This document shows positions 9,007 through 19,000 of a DNA stretch of 64,000 nt, one piece after another (positions within the stretch are counted from its first letter, which is position 1; each line of letters starts with the position of its first letter). The stretch comes from Lactobacillus melliventris (lineage in GTDB: Bacteria > Bacillota > Bacilli > Lactobacillales > Lactobacillaceae). The notes below the pieces were generated by a model. That model worked only from the letters and a program-made list of their open reading frames with translations, had not been told where the DNA came from and did no database searches. The position numbers were made by a program, and so were the translations under genes. The stretch covers positions 220,399 to 284,398 of the forward strand of contig NZ_JAAEEB010000004.1 in the NCBI RefSeq assembly GCF_013346935.1, written 5' to 3'.

Positions 9007-9405
9007 TTACACCTTGTCCTTGTATGGTCGGTATGTCTCATGTTTGGTTGAATATTCCACTATGCTTTTTATCTTGTTATCAGAAAAAGCTATTAGAGAA
9101 ACACCGTCAAAACAATATTCCTGCTTTTCTTTAGCATCAAAAAACCAAGTAACTACAAACTGGTTAGAGGAAGTATAAGCCATGCTCAAAATATCCCACT
9201 TTAAAACTGTCTGCTCTTTAGACTTCGAATTGATATAGGCTTTTAGCTCATTTAATCCCTTATAAGTAGCACCATAACATTCACGGTAATAGACATCTTG
9301 GCTAAACCAGTTATCAAGCCTACTAAAATCGCTTTCTAGCCATGAATTAAAATATTCTCTAATAATCTTTTCCTCAGCGAAAAGTTGCTCAGTTGTGTGC
9401 ATCAT
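9007..9405 (-). CDS. SnoaL-like / NTF2-fold protein
   Basis: A 132-residue single-domain protein of the SnoaL-like NTF2 superfamily: an N-terminal helix (EEKIIREYFNSWLESDFSRLDNWFSQDVYYRECYG) followed by alternating strands, with YKGLNELKAYI typical of the fold. Members range from ketosteroid isomerase-like enzymes to small-molecule binders, so no activity can be named. There is no signal peptide, so it is probably cytoplasmic. An AGGAGG site precedes the paired ATG codons at 9405 and 9402; either could be the start. It is a single-gene unit lying between the PTS operon and a secreted SLAP protein. Confidence 0.8.
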   Translation of the reverse strand: MMHTTEQLFAEEKIIREYFNSWLESDFSRLDNWFSQDVYYRECYGATYKGLNELKAYINSKSKEQTVLKWDILSMAYTSSNQFVVTWFFDAKEKQEYCFDGVSLIAFSDNKIKSIVEYSTKHETYRPYKDKV

Positions 9406-9488
9406 TTTGCCTCCTGCCAGTTTTCATTTTGACTTTCAGAATCTATCAATATTATAAGCTTAAAGTTAAAGAGCTTTATATAATTTAC

Positions 9489-9531
9489 TAAAAAAGAACA
9501 CAGTTCACATTTTCAGTGAATTGCGTTCTTT
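9489..9531 (-). terminator. Rho-independent terminator after the SLAP protein gene
   Basis: Hairpin AAAGAACRCARTTCAC / GTGAATTGCGTTCTTT with a TTTTTTAG tract on the minus strand, starting about 27 bases past the stop at 9558. Confidence 0.85.
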
Positions 9532-9557
9532 CTAGTTTATCTGATTTTATTTACACT

Positions 9558-11114
9558 TTATTTATTTGTCGTGACGTAATCAGTGATAGTTACAGGTTTT
9601 TGGAAACCATTAGCACTAATAATTGTCAGTATCGTATTATTGTTGCTAAATTGTACAGCACTCTTGTCTACACCATTTACGCTGGCAACTAGATCAACAA
9701 TTTGACTGGCTTCAGTTAATGACAAGTTCTTTAAATCACTAACAATTATCTTTTTACCATTTAAAGCTGCTTTAGCAGTATTAATTTTAGTTAAAGCATC
9801 ATTTACTTGAGTAACAGTTGACTTAGCAGTGTTAACCTGACTTCCACTGGATATAGCTGCGTCATAAGCATCGCGTAATGATTTAGCAGAAAGCTTATAA
9901 GCATCACTGGCTTTAACAGTTGTATCTTGACTCAAAGCATCCTGCAACGCTTTTTTATCGGTTGCTGAAGCAAAAGTATTTTCATTCTTAGCTGCTTCTG
10001 GAGTGTTGACTGGTGATAATTTAACACCATTAACATTACTAATATCTGATTCTCTCAGATAGCCATTTTTATCACTTTGCAACTTGTAAAACAGTGCAGA
10101 TTGGTTTTCAGCTGCTACCCAAATATAACGTAATTCTGTTACACGTGCAGTGTGGCCTTTAGCAAAAGTCTTAGTTGATTGCAGAACACCTTTATTGTTG
10201 TAGACATTAGCGGTGCGAGCTAAAGTAACAGTGGTCACATTTTCGTCACTTTCAGGCTTTGAATTTGCAGGCTCAAGTTGCTTGCCAGTAACAATTCCCA
10301 CATTATTCTTTTTAACCCATTGATCATTACCTGGGTAATTAGTGTCATTAATATGATAATAAAGCTTTTTACCTATATATTGTAATTTATCAACTGTGAC
10401 TTTTTCACCACTCCTAATCAGAGTCTTGGTGGTGTCACCGTTACTATCATAGACATAAGCATTGTGATTAAGAAGAATTACAGTTGGGTCGTTTTGATTA
10501 TCGCTTGGTACATTTTCATTTTTACCAGGTTTTTTATTTACTGGCTTCAGTTTAGCACCACTGGTTTTACCAACATTTGCGGCTTTTATAAACTGATTAC
10601 TTTGACCACTAATTCTGTAAAACAACTTTTTACCAATATAAATTAACTGGTCGACGGTAACAGTTTGACCTTTCTTAATTTTCTTCTTGTCTGTTTTGCC
10701 TTTAGCATTATAAATATATGAATTATGCTTAATTTTTGCAGTAGCTACTGGTGCACTTTTAGTCACCTTTTTACCATTAACATAGCCAACATTAGCAGCT
10801 TTAATGAAGGCATTATTACCAATGCTGTAATAATCCTTCTTATTAATAGTTACTTTACTACTAAATGTAAGAGTAATGCCCTTAGCGATTTTAGTGTTTT
10901 TAGCACTACCCATGTAGGTCTTCAAGCGTTTACCATTTTTATCATAAACATAAGCATTATGACTCAACTTAATGGTATTCTTCTTTGTCGTCTTTTTCTT
11001 AGCGGTAGTCTTGTTAGCGGCCTGAACCACAACAGCTTGACTTGCACTAAGCACAGGACTGACACCTATTAATGCAGCAGCAGATACCATTAATAATTTT
11101 CGACTAATCTTCAT
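9558..11114 (-). CDS. Secreted SLAP-domain surface protein
   Basis: A 518-residue exported protein. A signal peptide (MKISRKLLMVSAAALIG to about VVVQA, residue 32) precedes a Lys/Thr-rich linker and four SLAP units near residues 48-112, 125-180, 212-275 and 295-360. Each has the HNAYVYDxxG core and a closing FIKAANV-type strand. SLAP units bind the lactobacillus wall non-covalently. The C-terminal part (about 380-518) is a helical stretch rich in Ala, Asp and Lys resembling FIVAR-type surface repeats and then a short beta region ending in PVTITDYV. The anchor-first order is the reverse of the usual S-layer arrangement. An AGG-type ribosome site precedes the ATG. The binding partner is unknown. 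Confidence 0.9.
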   Translation of the reverse strand: MKISRKLLMVSAAALIGVSPVLSASQAVVVQAANKTTAKKKTTKKNTIKLSHNAYVYDKNGKRLKTYMGSAKNTKIAKGITLTFSSKVTINKKDYYSIGNNAFIKAANVGYVNGKKVTKSAPVATAKIKHNSYIYNAKGKTDKKKIKKGQTVTVDQLIYIGKKLFYRISGQSNQFIKAANVGKTSGAKLKPVNKKPGKNENVPSDNQNDPTVILLNHNAYVYDSNGDTTKTLIRSGEKVTVDKLQYIGKKLYYHINDTNYPGNDQWVKKNNVGIVTGKQLEPANSKPESDENVTTVTLARTANVYNNKGVLQSTKTFAKGHTARVTELRYIWVAAENQSALFYKLQSDKNGYLRESDISNVNGVKLSPVNTPEAAKNENTFASATDKKALQDALSQDTTVKASDAYKLSAKSLRDAYDAAISSGSQVNTAKSTVTQVNDALTKINTAKAALNGKKIIVSDLKNLSLTEASQIVDLVASVNGVDKSAVQFSNNNTILTIISANGFQKPVTITDYVTTNK

Positions 11115-11259
11115 TTGTTTCCAACCTCGTTATTTTTAAAATTATATCGGTACATAATATTGTATACTTAAAAACCGCTAATTCAAATAGCTTAAAGCAT
11201 TACTTACCTTTTTTTAACACTCTTGCATCAATGTAAAATGTCTGCAAAATTCTTTTAAT

Positions 11260-12615
11260 CTAATTATTGTTACTTTCTGCTTCTTGGCGCATCTTGTTTT
11301 CACTAATAGCGGTATAAATTAAGAAAATTAATGCCGCAAATGAGGCAACGTAAAGAACCGAGTTGCTGGCGATCCAGCCAAATTTATCAACTAGTATCCC
11401 GATTAAAGCTGTTGCTAGAGTTTCACCAAAAATGTATTGGAAAAAGCCCATGAAACCCGTTGACGCACCTACTGCATATTTCGGGACAACCTCATTAATC
11501 ATTAGTCCCACAAGTGTCAGCGGTGCGTAAATCAAATTACCCATTATGATTAAAGCGGCAATTATCAGAGCATGATTATTACTGAAAAAATATAGCGTTA
11601 AGCAAATTAACGTCCCAATTACGCAGGCGATTGAAACTAATGCGCGGCGTCCTTTTAAAGCATCTGAAATCGCTCCAATAATAATTACTCCCGGAACTGA
11701 TGCTAATTCAAAAATGCCGATAATCCATTTAGCAGCTGCAGGATCGAAGCCTTTATTCTGGACCAAATAAGATGGGATCCAGCTCTGAATGCCGTAGCGG
11801 ACCAGATAAAGTGACATTGAAGTCAAAGTAACTGCCCAAACTAATTTATTTTGCAAGATATATTTAACAAAAATCTGGCCCACACTCAAATCAGTCTGAT
11901 CCGCAGTAGAAACTTGGCCATTATCCAGAATAACTTTGTCACCTGTATAAGTAGAAATATCAGGTAACCCGACCACCTTAGGTCTATCAGCACCCAAAAC
12001 TAAAATTAAGATGCAAATGATAAAGGAAACTGCTGAGGATGTATAAAAGACAGCTGGAATTGAACCTGAAAAAAGGAAAACCGCCAGTTGCACTATGGCC
12101 ACACAAATAAATGAGCCGGCATTATGTGCTGAAGACCAAATGGAATACATTGTTCCCCTCATTCTTGGTCCCCACCAGAGCTGAATCATTTTTTGGCAAG
12201 CTGCAGCCCCCATTCCTTGTGTGACTGCCATTAAAAACATTAACAACATCATTAAATAAAGGTTGTGAGTTGAACCTAAAAAAATATTTAATATTGCAGA
12301 CAATAACAGTCCTACCATTAAATACCGGTTGGAATCACACCTATCTGCCAATACCCCCATAAAGAGTTTTGCTATGCCGTAGCCAATACCAAAACAAGAC
12401 AAAATGAGACCAATATTAGCTGTAGAGAAATGATATTCTTTCATAATATCATTTTGTTCTGTGGTAAATACAAGGCGAATGATGTAGTACCCAATATAGC
12501 CAATACAAGTTGCTAGTAAAACCCCTAATTGCCGCCATCTGTATGTTTGTGCCACTTTTTCTTTAGGAACTAGCATATTCGAATCAGGCTGTTTTAAAAT
12601 CCATTTAAACATCAT
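11260..12615 (-). CDS. MFS transporter, organophosphate:phosphate antiporter-like (UhpT/GlpT type)
   Basis: A 451-residue, 12-helix major facilitator. The N-terminal GYYIIRLVFTTEQNDIMKEYHFST matches the YYxxR region of organophosphate:Pi antiporters, followed by FGIGYGIAKLFMGVLADR and an ALKGRRALVS loop between the two halves. Relatives exchange sugar phosphates, glycerol 3-phosphate or phosphoglycerate for inorganic phosphate; the exact substrate cannot be read off. An AGGAGG site precedes two ATG codons at 12615 and 12612. It is transcribed away from the giant adhesin gene, sharing a 400-base AT-rich intergenic region. A hexose- or muramyl-phosphate substrate would fit the neighbouring MupG locus but this is speculative. 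Confidence 0.85.
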   Translation of the reverse strand: MMFKWILKQPDSNMLVPKEKVAQTYRWRQLGVLLATCIGYIGYYIIRLVFTTEQNDIMKEYHFSTANIGLILSCFGIGYGIAKLFMGVLADRCDSNRYLMVGLLLSAILNIFLGSTHNLYLMMLLMFLMAVTQGMGAAACQKMIQLWWGPRMRGTMYSIWSSAHNAGSFICVAIVQLAVFLFSGSIPAVFYTSSAVSFIICILILVLGADRPKVVGLPDISTYTGDKVILDNGQVSTADQTDLSVGQIFVKYILQNKLVWAVTLTSMSLYLVRYGIQSWIPSYLVQNKGFDPAAAKWIIGIFELASVPGVIIIGAISDALKGRRALVSIACVIGTLICLTLYFFSNNHALIIAALIIMGNLIYAPLTLVGLMINEVVPKYAVGASTGFMGFFQYIFGETLATALIGILVDKFGWIASNSVLYVASFAALIFLIYTAISENKMRQEAESNNN

Positions 12616-13022
12616 AAATGCCTCCTCCCCTTCAGGATATCATAGAACTTTCTCAATACTTAAAATGGTGCAACTAATTTGAAACATAACAAATCATGCA
12701 TTGCGGCAACCGCATTTTTCCTTCGTATTTTAGCAAATTAAATAAATTATATAACAATATTATTTAAATATATATATAAATTTTAGCTGTCTTATTTTGA
12801 ACAATTTTTTTAATATCATCATCTAATTTTTGCCTATAAAAGCCAATTATTGTTATCTAAAATTTAATGCTAGCGTTATCTTTATTTAATTTACGCTGTC
12901 TTATTTTTGCAAAACTTGTTATTTATAAACTAATACTTTATAAAACGCAATAATTGACATTTATATCATCATCTACTAAATTGATAATTATATAGTAAAT
13001 GGAAATTAGAAAGGAAATTTCT
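12616..13022. other. AT-rich divergent intergenic region
   Basis: About 400 bases with no gene, between the MFS gene (minus) and the giant adhesin gene (plus). It contains the adhesin promoter and two copies each of two 13-base motifs, described separately. The part next to the MFS gene (12650-12785) is very AT-rich and carries no clear element beyond possible AT-rich promoter boxes. Confidence 0.7.
12786..12982 (+). promoter_or_regulatory. Promoter of the giant adhesin with duplicated motif modules
   Basis: A -35 TTGACA (12954-12959) and -10-like TAAATT (12977-12982), 17 bases apart, predict transcription from about 12989. The motif ATATCATCATCTA fills this spacer (12963-12975) and occurs again at 12813-12825. 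A second motif, GCTGTCTTATTTT, occurs at 12786-12798 and 12895-12907. The repeated pair looks like tandem regulator-binding modules; no matching regulator is known to me. Confidence 0.55.
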
Positions 13023-16000
13023 ATGTTAGGAAAGAATAATTACAATGAACGGGTGAAAAAAATGGCAAGGCAGGCTAAGCAAGACCATTTCTCAATTCGT
13101 AAATTGAGTATCGGTACTACTTCTGTATTGCTTGGCTTTACTTTTTTAGGCTTAAACAGCAAAACAGTTAAGGCTGATACAGTTGTTCCACCTCAACAAA
13201 CTGAGAAGAAGGCCTATTCTCAAGGGGAAATCTTTTCGCAAGACAGCAACAAAAATACCGCACGAGATATATCTACTACTACATACAAAACAAACAAGCC
13301 AGAAGGGGAACCAAATTTAACCGCATTTTCTGGCTTGAGTTCGTTTTTGAGGGAGAATAATAGTAACAGTAAACAAAATGACACTGCTCAAACAGATCAA
13401 ACTCCTGCCAATAATGACGAGCCAGACAAAGAAGAGCCTAACGCAAACAGTACAGATAACAATGAAATTAACAAGGGCAATATAGATAAAACAGATATTA
13501 ACACTGATAATTCTGACAAGGAAGAGCCCAATGCAGACGATACTGCTAAGCAGGAAACTGGCAAAACAGATCAAAATAATGACGCCGCAAAGTCTAAGAT
13601 CACCGCAAAAGATGCAAAAGACGCTGGTAAAAAAGTAAGCGTTGGTAACTGGAAGGATTTTATTAGCGCCCTAACCAATAGTAATGTAAGTGAAATTGAT
13701 ATTACCAATAATATTATTGCTGACAGAGAGACAGGTCATAATCGCCAGGCTTTTCAAGGTAGAAAATTATTAATTAAGTCTGCAGGTAATGCGAAATATA
13801 CTCTTGATTTCAAGAGTAACCACCCTACTCTTACCGGTAATTCTTCTTTAGATATTACTTATGAAAACTTAATACTTAAAAGTACCGACTATTATGGTGT
13901 CGCTGACACTTACAATATGACTAGAGGGCAAACGGCTAAAATCACTTTTAGAAACATTATCTTTTATGGTTCACAATTAGCTTATACCAAAAACAATACT
14001 GACATTATTTTTGAAGGTCAAATTCACGCGGAAACTGTCAAAATTCCAAGCAACATTGGCGGTTGGTTTGACGGTAATAATCAGCAACTTTTAGAATTTA
14101 CCAACAGCAATAATAGCATTACTTTTAAAGCAGGCTGCCACTTTGACGGTTCGACATTTGGTGGTACCTTGATTGAAATGAGAGGAGAAGGCAATTCTCT
14201 TACTGTTGAACAAGGAGCAGTTGTTAACCTGACCCCACTTAAAACGTATGATGGCTCAAATGGTGCTAATAATGGTGAACACGGCAATCCAATCAGTGCC
14301 ATCTTTATTAGTGACGATGCGCAAGTAACTGTTCACGGTCAAGTGAATATTAACATCGGGCAAAGTGAAGGAATTAAGTATGCGGGCAAGCAAAATAACG
14401 GGCAAGCCAGAGCAATTTACCTAGATAGCGCCAAATCAAAAGTTAACATTGGAAAAGGCGGTATTATTACCGTTAGCACGAATGGAAATATTTCAACTAG
14501 AAATAAGCAAAACTTGATTTATATTGGGGGCGATTTTGCCATTAATTCTGGCGGTGCTCTCAAAATTACTGGGCAAAACATGGGCAATTATACTGGTTCG
14601 CTAGTGCAAATTGATGGTAAAGCTAACGTGCAAAACGGCGGCTTTGAAATCCAATTAGTTGGTGATGCCGGTACTGGTGCAATAAAATTGGTTGATGTGG
14701 CCAATACCGGGCAACTAATTGTTAATAACCCTACTTCTCTTGTATTAGATGCTCATCTGAACAACAATGACCGTACCAGCATTATCGGTGATAATAAAAT
14801 TACGGTCACAAATGTTCGCCAGTCCTTAAACCTTGGTGAACTGTTAAATGGATCAGTTGCTGGCAGCAACTTAGTCTTGCCGCCTTTTCATGTTTTACAA
14901 GTCGAAAAAACTGCTAAAACTGTCGCAGTTAACAAACTGGAAGTATTAAACGGTCAAAGGATCTTCGACTTAGAAAAAGTCAAAAAAGATAGCCCCCAGC
15001 TTAGCGCCATTCTCAGTAAAGCACCTGAAAACTTCCAGAAATTGCTGAAAAATTACAATCATCAAAGCTATGACCAGCTCTTTCGAGCCATCGTGGAAGC
15101 AGCTTTTTCCAATAAAGACAACCCAGGCTACAATAACATCAGATTTACACCGGCCAATCAAAGCGGTTTCTTAGACATAGACCCAGAAGATGTGACGGTA
15201 ATTAATCAAGAAGATGGTTCAAAACTAGTCAAAGGTCATGTATTATACTATGATCCTGCAAAAGATGGTCCTGATAGTGACAGCTTTTTTAAAAACATCT
15301 TACCTGGTGGTACCGAAGCCTATGTTTTAGCCAGGTTTAAAGATAGTGGTGTATACAGAAATGGTCAAGCTGTTATTGATTCAACAATCGCTAATCCCTA
15401 CGCTGAAACTGTTGATACTTATCGCGGTGAAGCAAATGATTTGGCAGCATTACCTACCAAATTTGCCGCTAAAGTTGCTCCTGATGGCTCCTTCACCATT
15501 ACCATCCCTGCCGAAATTACTACCAGGATGGCTAAAGACGCCACAATTCAACTAACTCCTCACGCAAACTTCATTGAATATAGTCCGTTAGACATTGCCA
15601 GTGGCGACCGCCCTACTACAGTTAGTCTTGGAATCAAACCATTTAGCGAGGTACAGCAAGAAGCAGCTCAGGAAATTACTGATGCTATTAATGCTGCTAA
15701 AACTAAAAAGCCGGCTAATTTAACTGCAGATCAGGAAAAAGCACTGACAGATGCATTGAATGAAGCCGCCCAGTATGCTGCTACCAATAAAAATAACAAT
15801 TATGATTCTAAAAAATCAGTTTATGGCGTCCAATCTTCCAAGACGGCAATCAGTGAAATAAATAATAGGAAAAAGACGGCTTTAGACTTGGTCAATAAGG
15901 CTATACAAACAGCCCAAAGTCAAGGAGAATATGAAAAAGCTAAAGCGGCTGCAATTGACAAACTAACTCAGCAAGCTGAGGAGCAAGTTAAAAAGTTCCC

Positions 16001-19000
16001 TGCACAAGAACAATCTATCACTGCCGCTAAAAACCAAGCCATTAGTAAAGTACAGGCTGCAGCTACAAATAACACTAACATCGATCAGGTTGTTAATGAC
16101 GGTATTAATGCCATTAATCAAGCAGGAAAAGATTACCGAGATAATGTAAAAACTGATATTAACCAGGCAATTACAAAAGTCGAAAATGCTATTGACACAG
16201 TCTCAAAAGATGAGAATGTTAAATCACCGGTAGACGAGTTAATTAACGGTATAAAAGACAAGCTCAAGCGACCAAAAGAAATTGTTGCTCCTGACGGTGA
16301 TCTTGATCAAGACGAAGATGAAGCGGCTATTAATAACCATCAAAAAGAAGCCAAAGCTCTACTCCCAGGTGTGCAAGATACTATTGATGCAATTGCAGCA
16401 TTAGAAGCTGCTGCTAAAAAGCAAATAGCACAGTATGGTGACGACCAACCTGAAATTCAAGCTACTTTAAATCAAGCTATCAAAGATATTATTAACAGCA
16501 ATAATCCTAAAGAGGATCTTAACAATGGTATTGATAAGATTAATGGCACACATACGGATAAAGTAAAAGACCAAGCAGCAAAAGATATTAAGGAAACAGC
16601 TGCTCAAGCTAAAGAACGGATTCAAAATTCTGATTTAACAGCGGATGAACAAAAAACATACCTTGATGAAATAGATGAAGCAGTTGCTGCTGCAACAGCT
16701 ACTACTGGTGATACTGCCCAATCTATTTATGGCACTGATGACGGTGAAATTATCAATAAGAGAAAAGCTGCTGCTAAAAGTTTAATTAACAAAGCAGCTG
16801 CCAAAGCTGAAATTGCTGGTTATACTAAGGGCTACGAGAATGTCCTTGGTCAAGTTGGCCAAGCCGAAACCGCCATGACAGATGCCCTAGCGGCAATTGA
16901 TAAAATTGAGGATAATGCTGCAAGTAGTTCAAATATTGCCCAAGCAGAAAATGCAGCTAAAGAAAATATCTTAAACGCATTTAAAGAAAATGCTAAAGCT
17001 CAAGTTAAGGCAGACGCAGAGACAGCTAAAGGCAATTTAGGAGTTGAACAAGAGTCTAATATTGATGAGGCGGTTGCTAATGCTACCAAAGCGATTGCCA
17101 GTCATAGCTCTGCTCTTGACATCAAACAAGACATTATTGACGGCAAAAAGAACGTTTTAAATGCCTATAAGGCTGCTGCTAAAGCACAAATTGAGCAAGA
17201 TGCAACTGAAGCTAAAAACAATTTAGGAGTTGAGCAAGAGTCTAATATTGATGAAGCTGTCACTAATGCTACCAACACGATTGCTAGCCATGACTCACTT
17301 ACCGCTATTAACCAGGATATTATTGACGGTAAGCAGAACGTTTTAAATGCCTATAAGGCTGCTGCTAAAAAGCAACTGGAAACAGTTAAACAAGACATTG
17401 TTAACAAAATTCAGAATAATCCTAATTTAACGGCCAAGAATAAAGACGATGCTGCCAATAAAGCCAGTGAATTGCTTACCGGAAGTCAAGGCTATAATAG
17501 CCGCATTGATAATGCCGAAACTATAGCTGATACTAATACAGCTACTAAAGAAGGTACTGCCGCATTAAACAATTTACTTGATGAGCAAAACTTAAGTGGT
17601 CGACGTAATCAAGCTATTGCAGCAATTCAGGATGCAAAAGACAAAGCCATTGCTACGATTACAAATAATAAAAATCTGAGTGACGAGGAAAAAACCAAAT
17701 ATCAAGAACTAATTAATACTGCAACTGCTGCTGGTGTTGCTAAAATCACTCAAGATGAAAATGAAACTGCAATTGCAACAGACGAAGACAATGCTATTAA
17801 AAATATTACTGGTTATCAAGAAAATGCTGCTAATACCGGCTCTACTAATTTAAATAAGCAGCGCCAAGATGCAATTAAGGAAGTTGAAGAAGCAGCTAAT
17901 AACGCTTTAAGTACAATTGACGACTTTGACGATACTGTTTTAAGTCCAGAAGATAAACAACATTATCAAGAAACTATTAATAAAGACTTAGCTAACGCCA
18001 AAGCAGCAATTAATGCAGCTAAAGACAATGATGGTGTTAATTCCGCTAGACAAGCTGGTAAAACTAGTATCAATGAGGATTTGGCGGCTGGTCAATTAAT
18101 AGTCGCAAAATCTCAGGCAAATATAGCGTTGCAAGATGATAAGAAAAAAGACTTAGATACTATTAATCAGGCTTTTACCGATAATAAAATTAATAGCGAG
18201 CAAAAAGACGCCTTAACAGGCAAAATTAATAGCTTCTACGAAACAGCAACCAGCAAAGTTTACAATGACTCGACTGCTGAACAAGTGGCTAAAGATAGAG
18301 ATGATGGCATTGCTGCTATGGCCAGCGTTGCTAGCAGTATTGCCAGTGAAGAAGCAAAATACTTAGAGCAACAAAAAGATGATGCTTTAACCAATAAAGA
18401 CACTGGCCTAAATGCTCTAGCAGAGAAAATTCGGACAAGTATCGAAAAAGATCCTAACCTTTCCGGCAAAGAAAAAAGTGATTACTATGACGAAATTAGT
18501 TCTGCTTTAACTTCAGCCAAAACTGATATTCAAAATGCTCATTCTCAAGATGAAATTGCTACTGCAACAAACGCTGGTCGGGAAGCTTTAAATAAAATTC
18601 TTGCTAACGTTGTATTGCAATCAAGTAGAAGCGCTGCCCTTAAAGAATTGTTGAACACCTGCACCGATGTTTCTAATCAAATTACCAACTTACAAAATGT
18701 TAACAGCACTACTAAAGACGGATTAATTAAACAGTTAACTGATTACTATAATGATGCAGTTGCTAAAGTAAAGAATGTTCCTGCTGCTCAAGTCGATTCT
18801 GAAAAGCAGCAAGGCATTGATAATATGAACACAGTTGTTAGGGATGCGCAAAGCCTTGATACCAATATTGATCATGCTAAGCAAGAAGTCGACAAGCAGG
18901 CTGATCAAGCAATTTCTACCATTAATCAATCTGCGATGTCTGACGCGGATAAAACTCAAACCATTGCAAAAATCAACGATGAAAGAGCTAAAGCTAAGCA

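Noticed and set aside
12999..13022. ATG at 12999 as the start of the giant adhesin
   Set aside because: No ribosome site, and the predicted transcription start is only about 10 bases away; ATG 13023 has AGAAAGGA at good spacing.
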